Shown here in pieces: positions 1 through 9,574 of a stretch of DNA of 64,000 nt (within the stretch, counting starts at the first letter, position 1; the number at the start of each line of letters is the position of its first letter). The notes beneath the pieces were generated by a model. That model ran no database searches. It was given only the letters and a program-made list of their open reading frames with translations, and had not been told where the DNA came from. The translations under genes and the position numbers were made by a program. The DNA is from Selaginella moellendorffii (Eukaryota; Streptophyta; Lycopodiopsida; Selaginellales; Selaginellaceae), in the NCBI RefSeq assembly GCF_000143415.4, contig NW_003314343.1, forward strand, positions 434,813-498,812, in the 5' to 3' direction.

Positions 1-2095
1 CAGCAGCTGCCGCCGCCGCCTCTTCTGTCCCCAGCCCTGCCACTCTCAACGGTGCCGCCACTGCTGCCGCTGGTCCTGGCGGAGGTTCGCTAGCTTGTTA
101 AGGAGGCCATGGGCAAGAAGATGTGTCCAATGGTTGAGGAGCCGTCTAAGGCTGAGGAGAGCATGCTGCGTGAGGACACACGATTGCCACCACTACCACA
201 GCCACCATGACGGTCGCCACCGTCGTCACCATGACCACCATGACCATCAGCACCATTGCCACCCTAAACCCTACTATTTCCTCCTCTATTTCATAGTGAG
301 AATCTCATATCCCACCATCAAGCGCTCACTGAGCAACGATTGGCAATGGTAGAACAACGATTGCAAGAGCTGTTGAAGCAGTTGCTGCCGCTGATGCCTC
401 GCCTGCAGCAGCAGCAACAGCTGCTGCCGCTGCCGCCGGCCCTGCCGATCTCAACGGTGCCGCCACTGCTACCGCTAGTCCTAGCGGAGGTTTGTTGGCT
501 TGTTAAGGAGGCCATGGGCGAGAAGATGTGTCCAATGGTTGAGGAGCCGTCCATGGTTGAGGAGAGCATTCTGGGTGAGGACACACGATTGCCACCACTG
601 CCACAACCACCATGACCATCGCCACCGTCGTCACCACGACCACCATGACCATCAGCACCATTGCCACCCTAAACCCTAAACCATAAACCCTACTGTTTCC
701 TCCTCTATTTTAGAGTGAGAATTTCATATCCCACCATCAGGCGCTCACTGAGCAGCGATTGGCAATGGTAGAACAGCAATTGCAAGGGCTATTGAAGCAG
801 TTGCTGCCACTGATGCCTCCCCTACAGCAGCAGCAGTAGCTACTGCCGCCGCCGCAGGCCCTGTTGCTCTCAACAGTGCCGCCATTGCTGCCGCTGGTCC
901 TGGCGGAGGTTCGCCGGCTTGTTAAGGAGGCCATGGGCGAGAAGATGTGTCCAATGGTTGAAGAGCCGTCCATGGTTGAGGAGAGCATGCTGGGTGAGGA
1001 CACACGATTGCCACCACTGCCACAGCCACCATGATGGTCGCCACCGTCATCACCACGACCACCATGACCATCAGCACCATTGCCACCCTAAACCCTAAAC
1101 CCTACTCTTTCCTCCTCTATTTCAGAGTGAGGATTTCATATCCCACTGTCAGGTGCTCATTCAGCAGCGATTGGCAATGGTAGAACAGCAATTGCAATAG
1201 CTGTTGAAGCAGTTGCCACCGTTGATGCCACCCCTACAGTAACAGCAGCAGCTGCCACTGCCTCCTCTGTCCCCGGCCCTGCTGCTCTCAACAGTGCCGC
1301 CACTGCTGCCGGTGGTCCAAGTGGAGGTTCGTAGGCTTGTTAAGGAGGCCATGGGCGAGAAGATGTGTCCAATGGTTGAGGAGCCCTCCATAGTTGAGGA
1401 GAGTATGCTGGGTGAGGACACACGATTGCCACCACTGCCACAACCACCACGACCGTTGCCACCATCATCAACACAACCACCATAACCATCGGCACCATTG
1501 CCAACCTAAACCCTAAACCCTAAACCCTACTGTTTCCTCCTCTATTTCAGAGTGAGGATTTTATATCCCACCGTCAGGCGCTCACTGAGTAGCAATTGGC
1601 AATGGTAGAACAGCAATTGCAAGTGCTGTTGAAGCAGTTGCCGTCGCTGATGCCACCCCTCCAGCAGCCACCACCGCATCCTCCTCCGTCCCCGGCCCTA
1701 CCGCTCTCAACGGTGCCCCCACTGCTGCTGCTGGTCCTGGCGGACGTTTGCTGGCTTGTTAAGGAGGCCATGGGTGAGAAGATGTGTCCAATGGTTGAGG
1801 AGCCATCCATGGCTAAGGAGAGCATGCTAGGTGAGGACACACGATTGCCACCACTGCCTCAACCACCACGACCATCGCCACCGTTGTTACCACGACCACC
1901 ATGACAATCGGCACCATTGCGACCGTCCTCACCACCACCACCACCGCAAGGGATGGGGACCATCACCAGTATGATCAGTGGATTGGTATCATCATTGTTG
2001 TTCCTACTGTGTCCAACACAATAGGATTGTCTATCATACTCCGAAAAATGAAAGTATGTAATCAGGTGTGTGTGTGTGTGTGTGAGATTGTGTAA
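1..2095 (+). repeat. Composite tandem array 1: about five module-A units, period about 420 bp
   Basis: Five head-to-tail units are visible, with their conserved 'agtgagga(t/a)ttt' start near 290, 711, 1128 and 1551, preceded by a partial unit. Each carries an exon-like block read on + as a short coiled coil (motif MVEQRLQELLKQL), a CAG/CCG-rich Gln-Pro tract, and an acidic Met-rich stretch (EAMGEKMCPMVEEPSM). Each is preceded by a pyrimidine tract ending in cag, which looks like a splice acceptor. CCCTAAA tracts lie just 5' of several acceptors (667-690, 1086-1103, 1507-1529). The last unit (1551-2095) continues into a hydrophobic segment and a TG tract. Several units have stops in the frame (for example TAG near 838 and 1198), so most copies look non-coding. 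The family resembles the open frame at 36870-37556 (-). Confidence 0.8.
2062..2085. repeat. (TG)n microsatellite at the end of module A
   Basis: This is a short TG run directly after codons for KVCNQ. The same run recurs at the same place in the other long copies (about 3949-3967, 47899-47925, 49989-50003 and 52985-53020), so it is part of the repeat unit and not an independent microsatellite. If CAG|GT is used there, it could serve as a splice donor. Confidence 0.8.
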
Positions 2096-2395
2096 CTTAA
2101 AGTGCAGATTGCTACTACTACAACCATTGATCAGCCACCCTAGCCTTGATCCAGCTACAATCTTCTGTTTTGTTAATCTTCATTTAATCACCGTGGCTTT
2201 TGTGCCTTTGTTGAAACTGTAAGCTCTTATAGATGCTCAAAACTTTGGCCAGGCCAACGCTCCCAACAGCGTAGTTCCGGCTGGTCATGCCACTTTGCCT
2301 TGAACAAAAGAAGTGCCGCCCCTTGATGCCATTTGGACTTTGGAACAACACTTCGGAACACTGTGGCCCTACGCGAGTCTCATGGGTCTAAACCC
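2096..2395 (+). repeat. Module B (3' part of the coiled-coil gene family), internally shortened copy
   Basis: The block runs from the TG tract through 'gatcagccacc..' and 'tgcctttgttga.actgtaagctc' to 'gaacaaaagaag'. It is homologous to 3968-4560, 47935-48425 and 53035-53525, and more distantly to the minus strand at 36420-36850. This copy lacks the middle part present in the others: it jumps from 'tgccactttgc' to 'cttgaacaaaagaag' at about 2300. No open frame is maintained. Confidence 0.65.
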
Positions 2396-2431
2396 TAAAC
2401 ACCAAACCCTAAACCCTAAACCCTAAACCCA
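2390..2431 (+). repeat. Interstitial telomere-like tract (CCCTAAA)n
   Basis: About five imperfect CCCTAAA heptamers sit exactly at the joint between module B and the reverse-oriented PWP2 module C. The heptamer is the common plant telomere unit. Confidence 0.85.
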
Positions 2432-2800
2432 CATGGGAGATGGAAGCTTTTGAGCCCCCAGTGACACAGCACGCCATCATAGGTGCAGACCCGCTCTTAG
2501 TGCTCTCGGTGAAGAAGAAGATGCCATTGACAATGTTGCGGTGTGCAGAGAGCTCGCCTGGCCTGTGAAAACCCTCACCAAGTCCTTGTACCCACAGATG
2601 ATCCAATTGCCGCCAGGGCTCCAGTCGAGGCAAGTGATCATGTCCTGGATATTGGAGAGCAGCTAGAATGCCATGAACCCCTTGCGGCACCTCGGCATTC
2701 CAGCAGCAGGAGCAGAGGCAAAAGCATTGCAAAGGGGAGTCGAGCTAAGTTCTTATTAATTAGGGCGTTTGGGGTAGATCTAGAAAAGCAGTGAGAGATC
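2432..2800 (-). pseudogene. Module C: PWP2-like WD40 exon fragment
   Basis: Read on the minus strand in the best frame, this block resembles part of periodic tryptophan protein 2 (PWP2/UTP1), a WD40 subunit of the small-subunit processome. The recognisable words in the repeat family are KEFMAFQLLS, DTITCLDWSP, NWIICGCKDL and, in another frame, HRNIVNGIFFF. The change of frame between these words and the absence of flanking exons show it is a fragment. Homologous modules are at about 4585-4900, 48510-48790, 49050-49390, 52330-52606, 53555-53890 and 54384-54700. The PWP2 assignment is from remembered family features, without an alignment. Confidence 0.6.
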
Positions 2801-3230
2801 ATGAATCTTTTTGTTCTCCTACTACTGTTTCCTCCTCTATTTCAGAGTGAGGATTTCATATCCCACCGTCAGGCACTAAGTGAGCAGCGATTGCAAGAGC
2901 TGTTGAAGCAATTGCCGCCGCTGATGCCACCCCTGCAGTAGCAGCAGCAGCAGCTGCCGCCACCGCCTCCTCTGTCCCCGGCCTTGCCGCTCTCAACGAT
3001 GGCGCCACTGCTGCTGTTGGTCCTCACGGAGGTTCGCCAGCTTGTTAAGGATGCCATGGGCGAGAAGATGTGTCTAATGGTTGAGGAGCCATCCATGGCT
3101 GACGAGAGCATGTTGGGTGAGGAGACACAATTGCCACCATTGCCACAACCACCACGACCATCACCACCGTTGTCACCATGACCACCATGACCATCAGCAC
3201 CATTGCCACCATCCTCAGAACACTGTGGCT
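2801..3230 (+). repeat. Module A unit, degenerate
   Basis: Intron-like leader, then the acceptor and exon start near 2845, a coiled-coil stretch shortened by loss of the 'LAMVEQ' segment, a stop (TAG near 2939), the CAG/CCG tract and the acidic block. It ends at the Pro-rich stretch and the 'ccaccatcct' joint, where other units pass into CCCTAAA or TM sequence. Confidence 0.7.
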
Positions 3231-3395
3231 CTACGCGAGCCTCATGGGTACTCTCCCCAAGCCCTAAACACTAAACCCTAAACCTGTATGGGAGGTGGAA
3301 GCTTTTCAGCCCACAGTGACACAGCACGCCATCCTAGGTGTAGACCCGCTCTCAATGCTCTTGGTTTAGGGCTTAGGGTTTAGGGTTTAGGGTTT
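3231..3395. repeat. Module-C remnant between two telomere-like tracts of opposite orientation
   Basis: About 80 bp of module C (3285-3362) is flanked by CCCTAAA-type repeats at 3262-3285 and by TTTAGGG-type repeats at 3364-3394. The second tract is the only one in this window in the reversed orientation. It leads straight into the next module-A intron. Confidence 0.75.
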
Positions 3396-3977
3396 ACTAT
3401 TTCCTCCTCTATTTCAGAGTGAGGATTTCATATCCCACCGTCAAGCGCTCACTGAGCAGCAATTGGCAATGGTAGAACAACGATTGCAAGAGTTGTTGAA
3501 GCAGTTGCCGCCGCTGATGCCACCCCTACAGCAGCAACAACAACAACTACCGCCGCCGCCTCCTCCGTCCCCGGCCCTACCACTCTCAACGGTGCCGCCA
3601 CTGCTGCCGGTGGTCCTAGCGGAGGTTTGCCGGCTTGTTAAGGAGGCCATGGGCGAGAAGATGTGTCCAATGGTTGAGGAGCCGTCCATGGCTGAGGAGA
3701 GCATGCTGGGTGAGGACACACGATTGCCACCACTGCCACAACCACCACGACCGTCGCCACCGTCGTCACCACGACCACCATGACAATCGGCACCATTGCG
3801 ACCGTCCTCACCACCACCACCACCACCGCAAGGGATGGGGACCATCACCAGTATGATCAGTGGATTGGTATCATCATTGTTGTTCCTACTGTGTCTAGCA
3901 CACTAGGAATGTCTATTATACTCCAAAAGATGAAAGTATGTAATCAAGTGTGTGTGTGTGTGTGTGAGATTGTGTAA
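3396..3977 (+). repeat. Module A, most complete copy with C-terminal hydrophobic segment
   Basis: The acceptor is at about 3418. The frame is open for about 106 codons from 3463 (MAMVEQRLQELLKQL onward) through the Gln/Pro tract and acidic block to a TGA at 3781. A second frame beginning at that position (MTIGTIATV..) encodes a hydrophobic stretch ending KMKVCNQ and then the TG tract. In the intact relative at 36870-37556 the same order of coiled coil, Pro-rich stretch and hydrophobic tail lies in one frame. This copy is therefore probably frame-disrupted by a small indel in the Pro-rich stretch. Confidence 0.7.
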
Positions 3978-4560
3978 CTTAGAGTGTAGATTGCTACTAC
4001 TACAACCATTGATCAGGCACCCTAGCCTTGATCTAGCTAGAATCTTTTGTTTTTTTAATCTTCATTTAATCACTGTGGCTCTTGTGCCTTTGTTGAGACT
4101 GTAAGCTCTTGTGGATGCTCAAAACTTTGGCCAGGTCAACGCTCCCAATAGCGTAGATCAGGCTGGTCATGCCACTTTGCACAAGGCTCTGGTGGATCGC
4201 TCGAAAGCTTCGACCTGAGCGCAAGCATCAAGAACGATCCCGAGAGTGAGATAGAACGTCAGCCTCGCAGCGCTGGTAACTAGAGCAAGCCAAGATTGTG
4301 ATGCGAGCAAGCTTCCACCATGGTCACCACACAATCCTTGAGATGGCAGAACACGCTGTGAGCGCCTTAATGATGGTCACCTCCTTTGGCCTCAGCCTTG
4401 AACAAAAGAAGTGTCGCCCTCTGATGCCATTTGGACTTTGGAACAACACTTTGGAACATCGTGGCCCTACGCGAGCCTCATGTCTCTCTCCGGAATCGAA
4501 CCCTAATTCCCCGTTACCCGTCACCACCATGGTAGGCCTCTATCCTGGGTACTCTCCCCA
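3978..4560 (+). repeat. Module B, full-length copy
   Basis: This is the longest copy of the 3' module. In one frame it shows similarity to the minus strand at 36503-36898: FVETV near the start, then a GGSLESF..SIKNDPESEIE-like stretch that matches GGSLQSFNPS..ENDPDSEIQ there. Several stops interrupt it. It ends in an extra short insert (4486-4545) before the CCCTAAA tract. Confidence 0.6.
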
Positions 4561-4956
4561 AACCCTAAACCCTAAACTCTAAACCTGCACGGGAGATGGA
4601 AGCTTTTGAGCCCCCAGTGACACAGCATGCCATCCTAGGTGCAGACCCACTCTCAGTGCTCTCGGTGAAGAAGAAGACGCCATTGACAACGTTGCGGTGT
4701 GCAGAGAGCTCGCCTGGCCTATGAAAACCCTCACCAAGTCCTTGCAGCTGTAGATGATCCAATTGCCGCCGAGGCTCCAATCGAGGCAAGTGATCGTGTC
4801 CTGGATGCTGGAGAGCAACTGAAACGCCATGAACTCCTTGCGGCACCCAGGCATTCCACCAGCAAGAGTAGAGGCGAAAGCATTGCAAAGGGGAATCGAG
4901 CTAAGGTCTTATTAATTAGGGCTCTTGGGGTGGATCTAGCAAAGCAGTGAGAGATC
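4561..4956 (-). pseudogene. Telomere-like tract plus module C (PWP2-like WD40 fragment)
   Basis: Three imperfect CCCTAAA units (4560-4584) are followed by a good copy of the PWP2-like fragment. On the minus strand the frame reads GCRKEFMAFQLLSS, then DTITCLDWS, NWIIYSCKDL and RVF, and stays open for 91 codons (4579-4854). PWP2 proteins have a CLDWSPDS..I..GSKDL motif in this region, so this is taken as a captured exon. The block ends at 'ggggtggatctagcaaagcagtg', which leads into the module-A intron. Confidence 0.6.
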
Positions 4957-5508
4957 ATGAATCTTTTTATTCTCCTCCTTCTACTGTTTCCTCCTCTATT
5001 TCAGAGTGAGGATTTCATATCCCATCGTCAAGCGCTCACTGAGCAGCGATTGGCAATGGTAGAACAGCGATTGCAAGAGCTATTGAAGCAGTTGCTACCA
5101 CTGATGCCACCCTTGCAACAGCAGCAGCAGCAGCCGCAGCAGCTGCCGCCTCCTCCTCCGTCCCCGGCCTTGCCGCTCTCAATGGTGCCGCCACTACTGC
5201 CGCTGGTCCTGGTGGAGGTTCGCCGGCTTGTTAAGGAGGCCATGGGCGAGAAGATGTGTCCAATGGTTGAGGAGTTGTCCATGGCTGAGGAGAGCATGCT
5301 GGGTGAGGAGACACGATTCCATCTCGGGTCCATCTCGGACTCCATCTCAGGTCCATCTTGGGTCCATCTCAGACTCCATCTTGTGTCCATCTTGGGTCCA
5401 TCTCGGATTCCATCTCGGACTCCGTCTCAGGTCCATTTCGGACTCCATCTCGACTCCATCTCAAACACTTCCACGTGTCATGCTGGTCCTTTTGTCTCCC
5501 TTTTCTAG
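4957..5508 (+). CDS. Module-A open reading frame with hydrophobic leader (hypothetical, 183 codons)
   Basis: The frame starts at an ATG inside the intron-like stretch and begins MNLFILLLLLFPPLFQ, a plausible signal peptide. It continues without interruption through SEDFISHRQALTEQ, the coiled coil, the Q/P-rich tract and the acidic Met-rich block. After the codons for LGEET it runs into a 12-bp minisatellite (SISDS-type repeats) and stops at 5506-5508. The minisatellite tail replaces the normal Pro-rich/hydrophobic end, so this is a chimeric or truncated member. It may instead be the 3' exon of a spliced product. There is no evidence of expression. Confidence 0.35.
   Translation: MNLFILLLLLFPPLFQSEDFISHRQALTEQRLAMVEQRLQELLKQLLPLMPPLQQQQQQPQQLPPPPPSPALPLSMVPPLLPLVLVEVRRLVKEAMGEKMCPMVEELSMAEESMLGEETRFHLGSISDSISGPSWVHLRLHLVSILGPSRIPSRTPSQVHFGLHLDSISNTSTCHAGPFVSLF
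5318..5475 (+). repeat. Minisatellite, about 12-bp unit (tccatctcggac)
   Basis: About a dozen imperfect copies of 'tccatctcggac' / 'tccatcttgggt'. The unit is one base away from the 'tcgatctcggac' minisatellite inside the gypsy LTRs of this window (6431-6660, 40080-40350, 51190-51580). It may therefore derive from LTR sequence. Confidence 0.8.
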
Positions 5509-5552
5509 AGACTCATTCATTGCTTGCTTCATGCTTGTTCCTCGAGCACTTC

Positions 5553-6060
5553 ATTGGACCTTGTTTTTGATCCCACTGATCTCGATATAGATGTCACACC
5601 AGGGGTACGATTGGTCTTTATGGGCTCACTAGATGTGAAGCTTGTTGTTGCCTTCTGTGTAGGCAATCAATGATGCACTGGAAAGCAAGCGTTATTCATG
5701 AGCATTGAAGCTGGCACTCCGGTTGAATGAGCCACTGCTGATTCAGAAATGTGTGGAGGCCGTTGCGATCAGTGGTGTTGTCTGCAACGTTTCACTTTCG
5801 TACCTTGGAGATGAACTTGCACAGTGCCTGGAGAAGACACCTCATTTGGAGTTCTTACTGGTATGTATCAAGTTAGAAGGAAACATGTACTAAGTTGGCT
5901 TTGTTACAGGAGCTTTCCATTGGCAGAACAATCTAGTTGAAGAGCAGGGAGCTCATGCCCGCTCTCAAGTCCCTATCTTGCAGCAACAACTGCCTCCTAA
6001 AACGACTACCTTCTCCATTACCTGTGCTCGGCCCCAACTAAGAGCAAGAGCATGGAACAA
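5553..6060 (+). pseudogene. PWP2-like C-terminal (Utp12 region) fragment
   Basis: The + strand encodes a stretch recognisable as the C-terminal region of PWP2: DLDIDVTPG near 5580, then after a frame break LALRLNEPLLIQKCVEAV and CLEKTPHLEFLL (5705-5893). The WD40 part is absent upstream. The same sequence occurs inverted at about 38040-38480, including the non-coding tail (5900-6060 matches about 38040-38210). The two fragments thus belong to one duplicated segment. PWP2 acts in 18S rRNA processing, but this copy cannot make a functional protein. Confidence 0.65.
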
Positions 6061-6121
6061 AGCTCGGACTTGTATGATAACGGACACGCCGCTCGGGCTT
6101 GAGAACTCAAGTGAACTTATT

Positions 6122-6754
6122 TGTGGGGCACCACTCCACATGAGTCGGGAGCACCGCAGTCGGTTTCCCTTTCGGGAGTGGGAGCTGCTCTTGAACACTT
6201 CCCTGGGTGGCCCCTCCGGCACCACTCAAGCCCATGCTCACTCCCCCCCAAGGCCCCTCGGCCCCAATCTCAACCTCAAGTCAGTTTGGAAGCACCACTG
6301 GAGAGTTCCTTCAAGACTGGTTCCTGGACCTCACTATCCCTACTATACTTTTGGAACCCCCTGCAGCCCCCCCCCCCTGGGAGACACACGCTTTGGGCTT
6401 TCACCCCTTGACCTGTATTAGTACTCGGACTTAGTCTCTGGCTCGATCTCGGACTCGATCTTGGACTCGATTTCGGACCCGATCTCGGACTCGATCTCGG
6501 ACCCAATCTCAGACTTGACCTCGGACTCGGTCTTGGACCCGATTTCGGATCTTGGACTCCGTCTCGAACTCGGTCTCGAACTCGATCTCCGAGTCGGTCT
6601 CGGACTCGATTCCGGACTCTATCTCGAACTCGGTTTTAGAGTCGGTCTTGGACTCGATCTTGGACTTGATCCCATTCGATAAACTCTTTATCATTTTGGT
6701 CATGCTTTCGGGGATCCTTTAGCCTTCGACACCTCGGCGAGTTGGTTCCTTACA
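6122..6754 (-). mobile_element. Truncated LTR of the Ty3/gypsy family
   Basis: In minus orientation it starts with the LTR terminus TGTAAGGAACC at 6754, then the minisatellite, and ends at the 'gtggggcacc' point near 6122. It lacks roughly the last 500 bp of the LTRs seen at 40000, 46376, 50406 and 59674. No target duplication is seen because one end is missing. The minisatellite is shorter than in the other copies. Confidence 0.85.
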
Positions 6755-6756
6755 GA

Positions 6757-7507
6757 GAGCTTGCTTCTCTCTCCTAGCCCTCTGCTCACGCTTGCGGGTC
6801 TCACTCACCCTCTAGTACTTGTCTATAAGTTTCTCATACTCATAAAGGTTGTGTGAAACAAGCAAATCTTTCTGAATCCTTGGTTTGTTGTTATAGATCC
6901 TGGTGAGCTCTGACCTCATCACGCTAATCGGAACCTTCTTTGTCTTTGTCTTTCTCGAGAAACTTCTCCACATGCATATATTTTTTGTTCTTTGATGGTT
7001 GGTGGGATCGATGTTTCCTCCCTGCTCCTCGCTTAAACAATGTCTGCAACACAAACAGCACAACGTTAAACATCCACACAGTAACCATAAAACTGATTTC
7101 ATACCTCTTCTCTGTTGTGGACCTTCAAGTTTAGTTTCCTCTTGAGAAGAGGTATGAAATCAGTTTTATAGTTACTGTGTGGACGTTTAACATTTTGTTG
7201 TTTGTGTTGCAAGTGACATTGTTTAAGCGAGGAGCAGGGAGGAAACATCGATCCCACCAACCATCGAAGAACAAAAAATATATGCATGCGGAGAAGTTTC
7301 TCAAGAAAGAACAAGCAAAGACAAAGAAGGTTCTGATTAGCACGGGGAGGTCAGAGCTCACTGGGATCTATAATGACAAACCAAGGATTCAGAGAGATTT
7401 GCTTGTTTCGTGCAACCTTTATGAGTACGAGAAACTTATAGACAAGTACTGGAGGGTGAGTGAGACTTGCAAGCTTGAGCAGAGGGCTAGGAGAGAGAAG
7501 CAGGTAA
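6757..7507. repeat. Long inverted repeat, arms about 350 bp, loop about 30 bp
   Basis: The left arm (about 6757-7113) is the reverse complement of the right arm (about 7144-7507) with roughly 5-8% mismatches. The axis lies near 7128. Both arms encode the same peptide on opposite strands (NKPRIQ.DLLVS.NLYEYEKL on the left, DKPRIQRDLLVSCNLYEYEKL on the right). A transcript across the locus would fold into a long, nearly perfect hairpin. Confidence 0.9.
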
Positions 7508-8335
7508 GCTCTCTATTTTGGTTTTTTCTTCTTTTGAAGCTAACATCGGTTTCCAAAAAAGGCTGAAAGCGAAATTGAGTGAAAGAAGTTACAGCGGAAG
7601 AAGGTAGGTTTTTCTTTTCTCTTTTCTTCTTTTATAAATAAATTTTCAGAGAGAAGTACCAGCTGGCATCACCGGAGAAGTATGAGCTGCCATCTACGAC
7701 TCCCCTGCACCCCCTCTGATGACTCCTGGCCAGCTCCTGGCCGCTGCTGGGTTCGAGAATCCAATGTCGGGCGACTGCCATCAGGCCCAGGAGCTTCTCA
7801 ACCGTCAGGTTCTCTATTTACCTTTTTATGTTTACAATGTTTACTTTTAACATGTAACTGCAGACCAAGGAAGATGAAGCAGACCAGCCGCCTGTTGAGG
7901 TTTTCCGTTTACAGTTTTATATGTGCTTGTCTTACTTTTAACATTTAACAGACCGAAGCTGAAGGGGCAGCGACTGTTGAGCAAGGAACCGATGACCGTC
8001 AGCTGCCAGTTCAGGTTTGTTGTTTACCGTTTTATGTTCACAAGATCTAGTTTTAACATGTAACTGCAGACCGACAAAGATGAGGAGCCGCCTGAGGCCA
8101 GCCCAGCAGGGACCATCGATGACGATCAGCCACCTGTTCAGGTTTTATATTTATTGTTTTATGTCCACAACTGTTATTTTTAACATATAACAGCAGATCG
8201 AACTCCGGAGAACTGTACCTGTTCAGGTATTTTGTTCACTGTTTTATGTCCACCAGCTCTTCTGTTAACATGAAACTACAGTTATCAACATATTCTCGGA
8301 AGAAACTAAAGCAACAGCCATCGGTTGACAATCAG
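7203..8335 (+). pseudogene. Unrecognised gene fragment with tandem mini-exons
   Basis: Hand-derived exons, all phase 0, are ~7203-7503, 7562-7603, 7650-7808, 7864-7899, 7952-8014, 8070-8141, 8197-8226 and 8282-8335. The first exon is the right arm of the inverted repeat and is basic and Lys-rich. The later mini-exons encode short acidic peptides ending P-V-Q or P-V-E. They are separated by introns of 52-64 bp that are similar to one another (tttta..catgtaactgcag). In this frame TGA codons interrupt exon 2 (7580-7582) and exon 3 (7683-7685), so the locus looks decayed. I do not recognise the protein family. The sequence stops near 8400, where the PDR fragment begins on the other strand. Confidence 0.5.
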
Positions 8336-8404
8336 GTACCTGCCAAAGATGTTGAACACAAACGTGTTTAGGTTTGTTGTTTATTATTCGACTGTTGACT
8401 CTTT

Positions 8405-9560
8405 TAGTGACTCTTTTTTTCTGACCTCCGGAAATTCCTCTCAACATGTCATTCCCCACAATCTCTGCAAATGTTAAGGCCCAGAATCTATAAGTTGATA
8501 CAATTTGAGAACATTCTCAACAAAAAAACAAGAGTACCTTGAGAACATAGTTGGAAACTATACTTGTTCTTTGGCCTTGAATGGCTGAGGCCTGCAAATA
8601 CCAGCACAAATCCAGGTCAGGATCACGAGCACAACATCACATACTTTCATAAACGCATCGATATCTGGATCTGGCTTGATTCCTGCTGCTCTCTCACGCT
8701 TGGCCAGTTCAGATAACATTTCTGCGTTGCAGGCAAGAGAAGTTGGAGTTTGTAGGGCAAGTAGCAACAACATACCGACCGTATGAAGAGCCAACACCTT
8801 GGCAGCGCGATGAGAAGTCAAATGTCTCCCGTACTGTCAGTTCGCCCAGGTGTACGTCATTTTGACTGGTGTATGAAGCAGTTCGTTGAGGCACAAACTC
8901 GTGTAATTCATGACCATTGTAGGTAACACTTCCAGTTACCTGCAAATTCTAAAGTTTAGGCAGTGCAATACGGTCCATTTCACTCTGACCTTCAAGTCAT
9001 CCCTGAGCTTCCCAGAAAGAGCGAGAAGAAATGTGGTTCTTCCAGATCCGGGAGGTCCAAGGAGCAGTGTTATCCTGGAAAAGCTTCCCGATTTACGCAA
9101 GGAAAGAGATGGACATGAAACCGACCTCGATGGTTTTATTATCCCGCTAATGTTGTTTAGGACGGTAAGGGATCTTTTTCTGGTGGGGACAAGGCGCACC
9201 ATGTCCAGTATGCTCTGCAGCATGCAGATTTGAGAAACATCGGACACAGGCAGATGAGTTAAAACCTCTATCCAGTTGAGTGTTGTGTTCCATAGCGTTG
9301 GCAAAGCCCTGCTTCCAACGTGAACGCGTGCAACGACATGAAGGTGTTTGAAACGAACTTCAATCTTTTAAGCCGACCCTGGACAAGAGTAGGAGATCTT
9401 AGTTTGAAAAGTCAAGCAAAAGCAGGAGCGAGAGATACCTGTCAATCCTATCCCGTAGCTTGGACAAGAACAGCTCGTTGTCTTCTTCGCCAATCCCAAT
9501 TATCGTCTGCACAATCCTCTGCTTGTGCTCGACATCGAGCTTTGAAAGTTTTTCGAAACC
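8405..9560 (-). pseudogene. PDR-type (ABCG) transporter fragment, N-terminal half of NBD1
   Basis: Exons in 5' to 3' order on the minus strand. The first is ~9439-9558, with EEDNELFLSKLRDRIDR as in the PDR N-terminus. The second, about 9050-9390, has LPTLWNTTLNWIE, RKRSLTVLNNISGIIKPSR and the Walker A GPPGSGRTTFLLALSGK. Then come blocks with [55 protein letters not shown] and, at 8420-8470, the signature GNDMLRGISGGQKKRVT. It stops before Walker B, and membrane domains and NBD2 are missing. A stop or indel occurs just before the KIEVRF stretch near 9370. Upstream it is joined to an unrelated coding fragment. Intact PDR proteins have about 1,400 residues and export terpenoids and other compounds at the plasma membrane; this piece cannot. 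Confidence 0.85.
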
Positions 9561-9574
9561 CGGTCACAGCGTTT

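Noticed and set aside
1..5315. CRISPR-like array
   Set aside because: Periodic repeats are long degenerate exon-type units in a eukaryotic context, without short identical repeats and unique spacers.
6461..6682. Ser-Asp repeat protein frames (also at 40072, 46448, 51254 and 59746)
   Set aside because: They are readings of the LTR minisatellite in an arbitrary frame, and open only because the 12-bp unit has no stop.
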